A stretch of DNA of 64,000 nt from Nevskiaceae bacterium (lineage in GTDB: Bacteria > Pseudomonadota > Gammaproteobacteria > Nevskiales > Nevskiaceae), in contig SSEB01000003.1 in NCBI GenBank assembly GCA_008012115.1, positions 62,001 through 126,000 on the forward strand, read 5' to 3'. Both the position numbers and the translations under genes were made by a program. Position 1 is the first letter of the stretch. Every line of letters begins with the position of its first letter. The notes below the pieces were generated by a model. The model saw only the letters and a program-made list of their open reading frames with translations. It searched no databases and had not been told where the DNA came from. This document shows positions 27,334-35,926 of this stretch, piece after piece.

Positions 27334-27831
27334 GTGAAATTTCAAGTCGCTCGTGAATGGGCTGACTTTATTTTGAAGGTACTAACCTCCATTGCGATCG
27401 CCGTTGGGGGAGTTTGGTCTTACTTTGAATTCAGCTTGATGGAAACAGCTGCCACGAATATTCAATTAACTCTTGCTACTGAGGTCCTCGATTACGGCCC
27501 AAATGAGAAGCTACTTGTAATCCATGTGCGTCCAAAAAATATCGGAAAAACCCTTGCTACAACGCCCAAAAAAGGTTTTGTTGTGAGTGTAAAGAGCATC
27601 CCCCAAAATATTCCGCAGGGCGAAGTATCACTAGATAAATTCCGAGATTTCTACTCGGGCGATTTGATGCAACGATTCGCAGATGGATATGAGCTAGAGC
27701 CCGGCGTGGAATACGACGAGTTGGTAACTTTAGTCGTTCCCACTGGCTCAATATTTTTCGTCAAAGCTGAATTTCCCTTGGCCGATAATGACGAAGTAGA
27801 CCAAACTGCCGTCGTTAAAATAACCAACTAA
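27334..27831 (+). CDS. Low-GC orphan with N-terminal membrane anchor
   Basis: 165 residues from GTG 27334, chosen because AGGAG lies 5 nt upstream; a GTG at 27328 overlaps that site. One TM segment (about 12-32: ILKVLTSIAIAVGGVWSYF), then a beta-rich extracytoplasmic domain (TNIQLTLATEVLDYG, LLVIHVRPKNIGKTL, LVTLVVPTGSIFFVKAEFPL). No family recognised. Base composition is about 43-45 % GC, against about 68 % for its neighbours, and codon use is correspondingly AT-ending, so recent acquisition is likely. Confidence 0.72.
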   Translation: MKFQVAREWADFILKVLTSIAIAVGGVWSYFEFSLMETAATNIQLTLATEVLDYGPNEKLLVIHVRPKNIGKTLATTPKKGFVVSVKSIPQNIPQGEVSLDKFRDFYSGDLMQRFADGYELEPGVEYDELVTLVVPTGSIFFVKAEFPLADNDEVDQTAVVKITN

Positions 27832-27874
27832 TTTAAATCGGTTGGCGAAATAAATTCGCCATTGCGATAAAGCG

Positions 27875-28897
27875 ATGAATGACGGAGCGCCACAGCCCTG
27901 GTGGTCACGCCTCACTGAGCGCGCGCTCGCTTTCCTGCAGCGCTATCCCTGGCTGCTGCCCACTCTCAGCTTTGCGGCCGGCTGGATCAGCTTTGCCCTG
28001 GTGCAGCGTGGCGAGCGCATGGCGCGGGGCATTGCGGCGCTGGCGCTGCTGGGCTGGATCGCCCTGTTGCTGGAGGATTTTCTTGGCGACTGGATTGAAC
28101 GGCTCACGCGCGGACGGCTCAACGAGAAGCTGCTGCATTTCGCCACGCAGTCGCTGCAGCAGGAGATCTTTTTCTTTGCGCTGCCGTTTCTGATCGCGGC
28201 GACACAACGCGATCTCGGCCAGATGGTGTTCACCGGCATCGTGATTTTCGCGGCGCTGGCCAGCACCATCGATCCGCTTTACAACGCGCGCATCGCCAGC
28301 GCGGCGGCGCGGCGCGTCATCTTTCACGCGTTCTGCAGCTTTCTGGCGGTGCTGGTGGTGCTGCCGCTGGCCCTGCGCCTGCCGATGGAGCAGGCCCTGA
28401 CGCTGGCCGTGGTGCTGACCATCGTATTCACGCTGCTGAGCCTGCCGCGCCTGCTGCGCGACGCCACGCCGGCGCGGCGTCTGCTGCGCCTCACGGTACT
28501 GGCCCTGGCATTGGGCACACTCTGGATGGCGCGCGCGTCGATTCCACCGGCCGGTCTGCAGGTGAAGCAGGCGGTGATCACCGCGAGCGTGTCGGACGAT
28601 CTGGTGCCCGGTGCGGCCTTGCCGGCGCTGACGGCGGCGCAACTCGCCGATGGCCTCGACGCCTTCGTCGCCGTGCGTGCGCCGCAAGGTCTTTCGCAGC
28701 CGGTGAGTTTCGACTGGCGACAGAACGGTGTGGTGGTGGATCGCATCGCTGGCACCATTCGCGGCGGCCGCGAGGCGGGCTACCGCACCTACTCGCGCAA
28801 GGAGCATTTCCCCGGCGACCCGCGCGGCGCGTGGACGGTGGACTTGCGCACATCCGGCGGCCAGCTCATTTGTCGCCTGGACTTCCGGGTGGACTGA
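27875..28897 (+). CDS. DUF5924/DUF2914 membrane protein
   Basis: 340 residues. About seven TM segments in the first 220, then a soluble C-terminal DUF2914 domain (about 235-340: VKQAVITASVSDDLVPG, VSFDWRQNGVVVDRI, GYRTYSRKEHFPGDPRGAWTVDL). The arrangement matches a proteobacterial family of unknown function. Convergent with the lipocalin gene, 6 bp apart. Start at ATG 27875. Confidence 0.82.
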   Translation: MNDGAPQPWWSRLTERALAFLQRYPWLLPTLSFAAGWISFALVQRGERMARGIAALALLGWIALLLEDFLGDWIERLTRGRLNEKLLHFATQSLQQEIFFFALPFLIAATQRDLGQMVFTGIVIFAALASTIDPLYNARIASAAARRVIFHAFCSFLAVLVVLPLALRLPMEQALTLAVVLTIVFTLLSLPRLLRDATPARRLLRLTVLALALGTLWMARASIPPAGLQVKQAVITASVSDDLVPGAALPALTAAQLADGLDAFVAVRAPQGLSQPVSFDWRQNGVVVDRIAGTIRGGREAGYRTYSRKEHFPGDPRGAWTVDLRTSGGQLICRLDFRVD

Positions 28898-28903
28898 GGG
28901 CGC

Positions 28904-29473
28904 TCAGGGTCGCGGACCGCGCTGCGCCAGCGGCTGCTGCGGCACGCGCTCTAGTCGCTTCGTGTCGTAGCCCCAGCGCTGCATCATCTCGATATACGGC
29001 TCGAGCTGCGCGTCGCTCATCACGGGCTCACGGCTGAACACCCAGAGATAGTCCAGCGCACTGCGCGCGATGATCGCCACCGACTCATCCGGCGCGAGGT
29101 AGGCCACGCGGTACTCGTACCAGAACGGCCAGTACCAGGCGAAGCGCACGGCCCAGAGCGCGTTGCCGCTGTCCGGCATGATGCGCGTGGTGGGCGTGAA
29201 GCGCTGCGGCGGGCCGTCGAAGCCGCCCTTGCGGCTGGTGTAGGTGGTGACGATCTGGCCCTGCGCATCGAGGTCGTAATGCTCAATGGCGTTGAACACG
29301 CCGCCGTCGAGTGGCGTCGGAATCTGCGCCACGACATACCAGTCGCCGGTGAAGCGCTGCAGGTCCACCTTGGGCACCAGCGGCACCGGCGAGGGATCGT
29401 GCGGCGAAAACGAGGCGCAGCCGGCCGTGCCGGCCAGTAGCACCGCCATCATCCAGATTCGTATCGCCCGCAT
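28904..29473 (-). CDS. blc: Outer-membrane lipocalin (Blc-like lipoprotein)
   Basis: 189 residues. Lipoprotein signal with lipobox LLAGTAGC (Cys about 19). Lipocalin domain: the GDWYVVAQIPTPLD strand-A GxW motif, IEHYDLDAQGQIVTTYT, YRVAYLAPDESVAIIARS and the C-terminal LWVFSREPVMSD. Blc-type lipocalins bind lysophospholipids at the outer membrane. ATG 29473 has GGAG 6 nt upstream; the longer frame from 29503 is discarded. Confidence 0.92.
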   Translation of the reverse strand: MRAIRIWMMAVLLAGTAGCASFSPHDPSPVPLVPKVDLQRFTGDWYVVAQIPTPLDGGVFNAIEHYDLDAQGQIVTTYTSRKGGFDGPPQRFTPTTRIMPDSGNALWAVRFAWYWPFWYEYRVAYLAPDESVAIIARSALDYLWVFSREPVMSDAQLEPYIEMMQRWGYDTKRLERVPQQPLAQRGPRP

Positions 29474-29542
29474 CGCACGCTCCGTTGACGCCTCACTCCG
29501 CATAAACGGAGCAGGACGCCGAACGGATGCGATGCGCGCCGC

Positions 29543-30616
29543 TCAGGCGCTCTTGGCGAGATTCTGCCGGCGCTGCGCCACCGAAGTGGCGAGGTTGCGC
29601 AGCAGTTCGGCGGTGTCGTCCCAGTGGATACAGGCGTCGGTGACGCTCTGGCCGTAGGTCATCTTGTCGCGCGGGCCTATTTCCTGGCGGCCTTCGACCA
29701 GGTGCGATTCGATCATCACGCCGACGATGCGGTGATCGCCACCGGCGATCTGGCTGCCGACATCGTGACCGACGACGATCTGGCGCTTGTGCTGCTTGCT
29801 GCTGTTGGCGTGCGAGAAGTCGATCATCACCTGCGGCTTCATGCCGGCCTTGGTCAGCGCCGCGCAGGCCGCGTCCACCGCGCCGGCGTCGTAGTTGGTG
29901 CCAAGGCTGCCGCCGCGCAGGATGATGTGGCTGTCCGGGTTGCCGCGGGTCTCGAAGATGGCGATCTGGCCGTCGTTGGTCAGTGACAGGAAGCGGTGCG
30001 GATTGCGCGCCGCCATCACCGCATCGACCGCGACTTTTACGCTGCCGTCGGTGCCGTTCTTGAAGCCGACAGGACACGACAGGCCGGAGGCCATCTCGCG
30101 GTGCAGCTGCGATTCCGTGGTGCGCGCGCCGATGGCGCCCCAGCTGACGAGGTCGGCCATGTACTGCGGCGTGAGGATGTCGAGGAACTCGACACCCGCC
30201 GGCATGCCCTGGTCGTTGAGCTGCAGCAGCAGCTTGCGCGCCACGCGCAGGCCCTTGTCGATCTGGTAGCTGTCGTTGAGATCGGGATCGTTGATCAGGC
30301 CCTTCCAGCCGACGGTGGTGCGCGGCTTCTCGAAATACACGCGCATGACGATCAGCAGATCCTTGGCCAGCTGCTGACGCAGCGGTGCCAGGCGCGAGGC
30401 GTAGTCGAGCGCGGCCGCGGGATCGTGGATCGAGCAGGGACCGACGACCACCAGAAGGCGGTCATCCTGGCCCTGCAGGATGTTCTGGATCTCGCGGCGG
30501 GCGTCGCTGGTGGTCTTGGCGGCGGCGTCGGTCAGCGGCAGTTCCGCCTGCACCTGGGCGGGCGTGGAGACGGCGCGGATCGACTGGATCCGCAGGTTCT
30601 GGGTGGCAAGCGTCAT
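29543..30616 (-). CDS. aroG: 3-deoxy-7-phosphoheptulonate synthase, class I
   Basis: First step of the shikimate pathway: condensation of PEP with erythrose 4-phosphate. 357 residues with the AroG/F/H signatures VVVGPCSIHDPAAALDYA, VMRVYFEKPRTTVGWKG, GARTTESQLHREMASGLSCP, VGFKNGTDG and IDFSHANSSKQ. Which aromatic amino acid feeds back cannot be read by eye. ATG 30616 is the start; an upstream TTG in frame at 30628 is unlikely. Divergent from the DUF3187 gene with repeat E between them. Confidence 0.95.
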   Translation of the reverse strand: MTLATQNLRIQSIRAVSTPAQVQAELPLTDAAAKTTSDARREIQNILQGQDDRLLVVVGPCSIHDPAAALDYASRLAPLRQQLAKDLLIVMRVYFEKPRTTVGWKGLINDPDLNDSYQIDKGLRVARKLLLQLNDQGMPAGVEFLDILTPQYMADLVSWGAIGARTTESQLHREMASGLSCPVGFKNGTDGSVKVAVDAVMAARNPHRFLSLTNDGQIAIFETRGNPDSHIILRGGSLGTNYDAGAVDAACAALTKAGMKPQVMIDFSHANSSKQHKRQIVVGHDVGSQIAGGDHRIVGVMIESHLVEGRQEIGPRDKMTYGQSVTDACIHWDDTAELLRNLATSVAQRRQNLAKSA

Positions 30617-30759
30617 GGCAAAAATCAAAAGCGTGCAAAAACGGAGGCGGCGATGCTAACAGAGGCCGGTAGGCTCCGCTAAACTCCGGGCGGACGAGGG
30701 TGGCGCCCCGCGGTGCCGCTGACACGGCGCCTGTCCCCCGCGCAGTCACCCTGGAACCG

Positions 30760-30871
30760 CCACCCGCTCCTCGATCATTCGGATGCCAAGCCGTTATAAA
30801 ATATTAATAGAATTCAAATTCTACGTATAAAATATAACCAATCTCGTCCCCCAACCGGAGATAGCGGGTGA
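30760..30871. repeat. 112-bp symmetric AT-core element, copy E
   Basis: Left arm CCACCCGCT (30760-30768), core 30793-30838 (GTTATAAAA ... AAATATAAC, with AGAATTCAAATTCT at its centre), right arm AGCGGGTGA (30863-30871). The GTG at 30868 inside the right arm is the start of the next gene. It sits between divergent aroG and the DUF3187 gene. Confidence 0.9.
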
Positions 30872-31842
30872 CCTTCAAAACCACGGCTCTTGGCGCTGCG
30901 GCGCTGCTGGCGGCAGTCACGGCACCGGCGGCCTTCGCCTGGGACGCACTGCCGGCTTATAACCAGGGCACGCTGGCGCGCAACTTCGCGCTGCCGGTCA
31001 TCGGCCAGGCCTCGGTGCTGGCCTGCGGCCAGCGCGAGCGCAGTCTCGACTACGACCTCACCACCGAGTACTACGCCGATGCCAACGCCGCCGAGAGCGT
31101 GACGCTGGACGGCGAGACCTCGGCGTTCACGCTGGGCTGGCGCGTCGGTGTCGGCAGCGGCGTCGAAGTGACCGGACGCATTCCGGTGCTGATCGTCGGC
31201 GGCGGCTTCATGGATCACTTCGTCGAGGAGTGGCACAAGACCTTCGGCCTGCCGGACGGCGGTCGCAACCTCGCACCGCACAACGAGCGGCTGTATCGCT
31301 ACATCCGCAACGGCGCCACCTTGCTCAACGAAGTCGGCGGCAGCGGCACCACCTTGGGCGACATCCAGCTCGGCCTGGGCTGGCAGTACGCCCAGGGCGC
31401 GACGCTGCGCGGCATGGTCAAGCTGCCCACCGGACGCGAAAGCCATCTCACCGGCGGCAATTGGGGCGGCGCGCTGTGGAGCGACTTCGCCCTGCCCTTC
31501 GCGCCGGGCTCGTCCTTCGATGGCTTTGCCTCGCTGGGCGCGACGCTGGCGCAGCGCAGCGACGTGCTGCCAGACCTGCAGCGCCGCGCCGCGCTGTTCG
31601 GCGGTGCCGGCCTGGGTTATCGCCTGACGCCGTCGCTTGAACTGCGCAGCCAGGTTTACGCGCACACCGCGCTGTACCGCGACAGCGATCTCGACGGCCT
31701 GCGCAAGCCCGGGCTGCAACTGACGCTGGGCGGCAGCTACCAGGCCAATCCCAAACTGCGTTTCGACCTGTTCTTCCAGGAGGACGCGGTCACCAACTCG
31801 TCGCCGGATTTCAGCCTGCACCTCGGCGCCAGCTGGCGCTAA
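30868..31842 (+). CDS. DUF3187 family outer-membrane protein
   Basis: 324 residues. Signal peptide ending APAAFA, followed by a beta-rich barrel-like protein with repeated amphipathic strands (LEVTG-type GVEVTGRIPVLIVGG, SGTTLGDIQLGLGWQY, GLGYRLTPSLELRSQVY) ending in the aromatic strand HLGASWR. This matches DUF3187 (unknown function, probable outer membrane). The GTG start lies in the right arm of repeat E with GGAG 8 nt upstream. Its 3' end overlaps the convergent dihaem lipoprotein gene by 4 bp. Confidence 0.82.
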   Translation: MTFKTTALGAAALLAAVTAPAAFAWDALPAYNQGTLARNFALPVIGQASVLACGQRERSLDYDLTTEYYADANAAESVTLDGETSAFTLGWRVGVGSGVEVTGRIPVLIVGGGFMDHFVEEWHKTFGLPDGGRNLAPHNERLYRYIRNGATLLNEVGGSGTTLGDIQLGLGWQYAQGATLRGMVKLPTGRESHLTGGNWGGALWSDFALPFAPGSSFDGFASLGATLAQRSDVLPDLQRRAALFGGAGLGYRLTPSLELRSQVYAHTALYRDSDLDGLRKPGLQLTLGGSYQANPKLRFDLFFQEDAVTNSSPDFSLHLGASWR

Positions 31843-33485
31843 GGCGTCGGCCACTGCAGCCACAGGCGCCCGTCGCTGAACGTACCGACGCCGGCCTTGA
31901 GCCCGGTGTCGGAATCTTTCTCGATGAACGTGTGGACATTGGCCGGCGGCGTGATGACCGCATCGCGGCCTTTCTCGAACGTCTGATCGGCCACCAGGGT
32001 CATGTAGGCCTTGTCCAGCGCCAGCGCGCGCGCCCGTGAGGGCACCAGCAACTGCGTGAGATCGTCCGGCCCGCCGGGCGCAGCGCGGCGCACGGTGGCC
32101 TCGTCGAGCACGCCGCCCGGGAAGAAGCGCGCCAGCATCTCGGTGTTGGCGCGAAACTCGTCGCCGGCGCCGACGCGGCGCAAGTAGGTCAGGATTTCAG
32201 GACCGGGCTGGCCGGCCTGCGCCGTGTCCTGCTGGCCGGCGAGCGCTTGATGGCCCCAGCCCGCAGCACCCGGCGGCTTGCGCGCGAAGCTGAAGGTCTG
32301 GTCCACCGTCACGCCCAGGCTGGTGTGACAGCCCATGCAGAAGTGGTGCTCTTCATACGTCTGCACCCGCAGGCGGCCCAGGCCGTCCTCGATGAAGGCG
32401 TTGAGCTGCCAGCCGAAGTTGTTGTGTAGCCCGCGCAGGGCATTGCCGCCGAACGCAGGGCGGACGCCTTTCGCATCCTCCCTCGCCTCTGCCGCATACA
32501 GGCTGCGCACTTCATCGTCGCTGAGCAGTCTCTGCTTGACCATGTAGCGCACCTCCTTGAGGCGCGTCGACATCAGGTTGGGGGCGTCCGGATCGAGGTA
32601 GCGCACCGTGTGCAGAAACTCAGTTCCCAGCGGATATTGCCAACGCATGACCGGTACGTCGGTGGCCTTGCCGCCAGCGTCGTAGGTCACGTAGTGCGCT
32701 GGCAATCCGCGGATCACCGTGACGCTGCCACCGATGTGGCCGTCGCCGTTCAGGTCCAGCTTGGCCAGATCTTCGCTGACGGGTTCGACCGCACGGACGA
32801 TCGCCGTCGCGCCCGTGGTATCGGGCACCGCCATCGCCGCTTCGAGGATGGCCAGGTTGATCTTGTAGATTTCACGCGAAGGCTTGCCATCGGCGTCGGT
32901 ATAAAACGCCGGCGGCAGCCGGATGATGACGTCATCCGTGGAGCCATTGGTCGGCCAGAACGTGCCCAGGAAGGGCTTGTAGCGGTAGGCCCGCCACCAC
33001 GAACCATCGATGGCGAAGCCAGCGGCATCGAAGCCCCGCATCAGGTCGAAGTCCGGCTTCCAGCCCTTGTATTCCGTGCGATCCGCCACCGCTACACGCA
33101 GCGGCGTGTAGTTGTCCTGCCGCACGTAAGCGAGTGCCGCGTCGTCGCTGATGGCGGCAATCCGGGCACTACGGTCGACAAAGAGATTGGTCCAGTGGTT
33201 GGTCTGGCCCTCGTCAGTGAAGGCGTAAGACTCCTGCAGCCTGTGGTCGTCCGCGTAATTGATGCCATTGGGCGAAGTGTGGCAGGCCCAGCAGGGGTTC
33301 GAGAGACCATCGGTCTTGGTGTAGCACTGCGGCGGCACGTTGGCATCGGGATTGAGCTTGCGCAGGCCCTTGGCCCGTGCCGTGGCCAGTGGATCGTAGC
33401 CGCCGCCGCCGTTCCCGCCTCCGCCGCAGGCGGCGAGCACGGCCGTCAGCAGCAACGCCAGGGGCCCGCGCAGATCGATGCGCAT
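31839..33485 (-). CDS. Dihaem c-type cytochrome lipoprotein
   Basis: 548 residues. Lipoprotein signal with lipobox TAVLAAC and a Gly-rich tether. Two haem motifs: CWACH near residue 65 (SNPCWACHTSPNGINYADD) and CMGCH near 385 (HHFCMGCHTSLGVTVDQTFSF). The middle resembles uncharacterised gammaproteobacterial cytochromes with a YKGWKPDFDLMRGFD segment. Likely a surface or periplasmic redox lipoprotein; partner unknown. ATG 33485 opens MRIDLRGPLALLL; longer frames upstream run into the neighbouring terminator. Confidence 0.8.
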   Translation of the reverse strand: MRIDLRGPLALLLTAVLAACGGGGNGGGGYDPLATARAKGLRKLNPDANVPPQCYTKTDGLSNPCWACHTSPNGINYADDHRLQESYAFTDEGQTNHWTNLFVDRSARIAAISDDAALAYVRQDNYTPLRVAVADRTEYKGWKPDFDLMRGFDAAGFAIDGSWWRAYRYKPFLGTFWPTNGSTDDVIIRLPPAFYTDADGKPSREIYKINLAILEAAMAVPDTTGATAIVRAVEPVSEDLAKLDLNGDGHIGGSVTVIRGLPAHYVTYDAGGKATDVPVMRWQYPLGTEFLHTVRYLDPDAPNLMSTRLKEVRYMVKQRLLSDDEVRSLYAAEAREDAKGVRPAFGGNALRGLHNNFGWQLNAFIEDGLGRLRVQTYEEHHFCMGCHTSLGVTVDQTFSFARKPPGAAGWGHQALAGQQDTAQAGQPGPEILTYLRRVGAGDEFRANTEMLARFFPGGVLDEATVRRAAPGGPDDLTQLLVPSRARALALDKAYMTLVADQTFEKGRDAVITPPANVHTFIEKDSDTGLKAGVGTFSDGRLWLQWPTP

Positions 33486-33510
33486 GCAGCGCGCCGCGTC
33501 GCCCCGCCTG

Positions 33511-33541
33511 AAAAAAATGCGGGGGGCTTTCGCCCCCCGCA
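33511..33541 (-). terminator. Strong terminator between two lipoprotein genes
   Basis: TGCGGGGGGC / GCCCCCCGCA stem of 10 bp with a short loop and seven U on the minus strand. It terminates the large lipoprotein gene ending at 33557. Confidence 0.92.
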
Positions 33542-33556
33542 GCCTGCTTGCCCGCA

Positions 33557-35764
33557 TCAAGGCAGCCGGATCAGCCGGCTTTGCGGCGTCCAGCGGAGCG
33601 GATTGTTATGCGCGTCCACCGCCGTCGGGCTGGCGCCCTGCACCGGGTGCGCGAGATCGACTTCGACCAGGAACAGCGGCCGCGTATCGTTGGCCGGCCA
33701 GCCGTTGTAGTAGACGTTGGGATCGGCCAGGGCATACATCTTGTTACCCACCGGATCGATACTCAGCGAGTTGGGGTCGCCGCGCATACCCAACGTCGTC
33801 GGCGTCCCGCCAATCGAAGCCTGGGGGATGACGCCCGCCGAAATCTGGAACGCCGCACCGGTGCCCGTCGTGGCTGCAACCGGCGCGCCGGTGAATTGCG
33901 AAGTCGGCAATTGCAGCAGCTTGAAGTTCTCGCCGAATTCGTCGATGGCCACTGCCTGATGGGTCAGCACGTTGACGGCAGCCTGTCCGCCCGGACCCTC
34001 GCCGGTGTTTGGAGAGTTGCCCGTTCCGTTGATGGTGATGAGTAGCGCCGTAGCGGACTGGCCCGGCGCCGTGCCGGCGATCTGCAGGCTGTTGAAGTTG
34101 AAGATGTGCGTCAGATCGGAACCGACTTCGGCGGATTGCGCCACGACATTGGTCAGGTTGTCGAAGGCAACGCCGTCGGTGGTGCCGCCGGCGGCCGGGA
34201 AGGAAATGAGGGAGGGTACCGCCGTCGAGGTATTGACCAACTGATTGCTGCCGTCGTCGGAGACGAACAGGATTTCGGTGTCGAAATTGAGCGCGATCGA
34301 ATCCGTACCGAACAGCGAAATCACCGAATTCACATCGAACGTCGGCGCACCGGTCTGCGGATCGAGACGGATAATGCCGAGATCGTTCGTGCCCACCACG
34401 ATGACCTTGTTTTTGGTCGGGTTGGCGATGATGCCGCCGAACGTGCCGCTATGACTCAGGCCACCGCCATTGGGGCTCGCGTCGATGGTCTGCAGCACGG
34501 TGCGCGTCGACGGATCGATCACGTAGACGAAAACGCCGTCGCTGCCGTTGAAGCCCTTTCTGGCCTCGACATACACCTTGTGATTGACCGGGTCGAACGA
34601 CGAGGCGATGGGCTGCTGACTGCCTGGCAGCGAAATGGTTGGAATCTTCGTGGGATCGGTTGGCGTGTTGGCGAGATCGACCACGGCAATGCGCGCATTG
34701 CTGTTCGCATCCCAGGTGTAGATCGGCACATAAGCGACTTTGTTGGCTGTGTCGATGGCGATCAGGCCCTGGCTGGCGACGACGTTGACCTGCGGCGGCG
34801 CGAGATCGCCGGTGGCCACTGCGGTGCGCACCGCGTCACGTGCGCCGGTCTGCTGGTTGACCTGCATGGTCTGCCCGAGCTGCGTGTTGCCGAACTCGTC
34901 ATAGGCGTTGAGCAGATCCGCCGTGCCGGTGCCGACCGGCAGGTTTTCCTTACCGCCCGGCGCTGCGGCGCAGGCCACTTGTAGCGCGATGGTTTCTGCG
35001 GCGTTCAGCGGGTTGATGGTCTTGCCATCGAATACGCCGTCGGTGATGTCGGCGATCAGCGCATTCAGACGATCCTGCGCAACGGTGCCGCCGCAGCGCT
35101 GGCCGTTGTCCTTCTCCAGCTGCGAGTAGGCGCCCAGCAGCGCGGCCAGCAAATAGCCGTCGGTCGGCGCAGCGCCCGTCGGCGGCGCGGCGAAAGTCGG
35201 CTTGACGGTATGCGGCGGATTCTTGAGCGCAAAGAACTTCTGGATCTTGTTCTGCGCTGCGGTGACTGCATTCTGCAGATCCGCAGGCTTGGGATTGGCG
35301 GTCTTCTTGATCTGCCCCTTGGTCAAGGCATCGATGAACGCCGTGAGCGGATTGACGTTGACGTCCGCGGCATTCAGCGGCACCAGCGCGCAGAAATCTT
35401 TCACCTGGTTGGTCTTGCCGGTACCCGTGGACTCATCGGTGTAGGCACCGTCGGCCGAACAGACGCGGAAGGGCCCCGTCGGTTTTTCCGTGAGCGTGAT
35501 CTTGAACGTGCCGTCGTTGTTGGTCACGCCGCTGCCGATCTGCTTGCCGTTGGAACCGTCGGCATTGACCTGGAACACCGTGATGTTGGAACCGTTCAGG
35601 GGCCCCAGCGTGGTGGTGCCGGTGAGGCTGAGCGCGCCGGTGCCACCCGTGCCACCGGTGCCTGCGGTGGTGACGCCGTCATGCACGGGGCATCCGTAGA
35701 GGCCGGCAACCGCCGTCAACATGACGATGCCCAGCGTGGTCTTGAGGGGAATAATCCGGGCCAT
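33557..35764 (-). CDS. Large lipoprotein with beta-propeller-like repeats
   Basis: 735 residues. Lipobox AGLYGC (Cys about 22), a Gly/Thr-rich tether, a Cna-B/carboxypeptidase-regulatory-like domain (GPLNGSNITVFQVNADG, about 45-100), a helical region (about 120-270), then repeated blade-like segments (IDTANKVAYVPIYTWD, DPVNHKVYVEARKG, NPTKNKVIVVGTNDLG, IDPVGNKMYALADPNVYY) similar to YVTN/NHL beta-propellers. Probably outer-membrane or surface located. Function not known. ATG 35764 has GGGAGCG upstream; the frame extends to 35863 without support. Confidence 0.78.
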   Translation of the reverse strand: MARIIPLKTTLGIVMLTAVAGLYGCPVHDGVTTAGTGGTGGTGALSLTGTTTLGPLNGSNITVFQVNADGSNGKQIGSGVTNNDGTFKITLTEKPTGPFRVCSADGAYTDESTGTGKTNQVKDFCALVPLNAADVNVNPLTAFIDALTKGQIKKTANPKPADLQNAVTAAQNKIQKFFALKNPPHTVKPTFAAPPTGAAPTDGYLLAALLGAYSQLEKDNGQRCGGTVAQDRLNALIADITDGVFDGKTINPLNAAETIALQVACAAAPGGKENLPVGTGTADLLNAYDEFGNTQLGQTMQVNQQTGARDAVRTAVATGDLAPPQVNVVASQGLIAIDTANKVAYVPIYTWDANSNARIAVVDLANTPTDPTKIPTISLPGSQQPIASSFDPVNHKVYVEARKGFNGSDGVFVYVIDPSTRTVLQTIDASPNGGGLSHSGTFGGIIANPTKNKVIVVGTNDLGIIRLDPQTGAPTFDVNSVISLFGTDSIALNFDTEILFVSDDGSNQLVNTSTAVPSLISFPAAGGTTDGVAFDNLTNVVAQSAEVGSDLTHIFNFNSLQIAGTAPGQSATALLITINGTGNSPNTGEGPGGQAAVNVLTHQAVAIDEFGENFKLLQLPTSQFTGAPVAATTGTGAAFQISAGVIPQASIGGTPTTLGMRGDPNSLSIDPVGNKMYALADPNVYYNGWPANDTRPLFLVEVDLAHPVQGASPTAVDAHNNPLRWTPQSRLIRLP

Positions 35765-35926
35765 ATTGCGCTCCCTGTGTTTGTGTAGGCCAGGCCCCAA
35801 GACTGGCACATTGGCTTGACAGGTCAACCTTTTTTTGGTCTGAGATTGTGAACTGCCCCCCAAATGGCCGGCATTTTTTACGGCCGTCCCCCATTCAGGG
35901 AGACGGCCGCGCTGGGTGGGGCCTCT
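35765..35926. other. Intergenic region with imperfect palindrome
   Basis: Holds the promoter region of the large lipoprotein gene and an imperfect palindrome around 35880-35912 (ACGGCCGTCCCCC ... GGGAGACGGCCG). Its T-run lies on the wrong side for a standard terminator of the pirin gene, so it is left uncalled. Confidence 0.4.

Noticed and set aside
30760..30871. REP/BIME or ERIC identity of the elements
   Set aside because: REPs are 20-40 nt GC-rich hairpins with a GTAG-like head and ERIC has a fixed 127-bp sequence. These have an A+T core and variable sequence with fixed spacing.
35880..35912. Rho-independent terminator for the pirin gene
   Set aside because: The stem is imperfect and the T-run is on the 5' side in the direction needed, so it does not fit a standard terminator.
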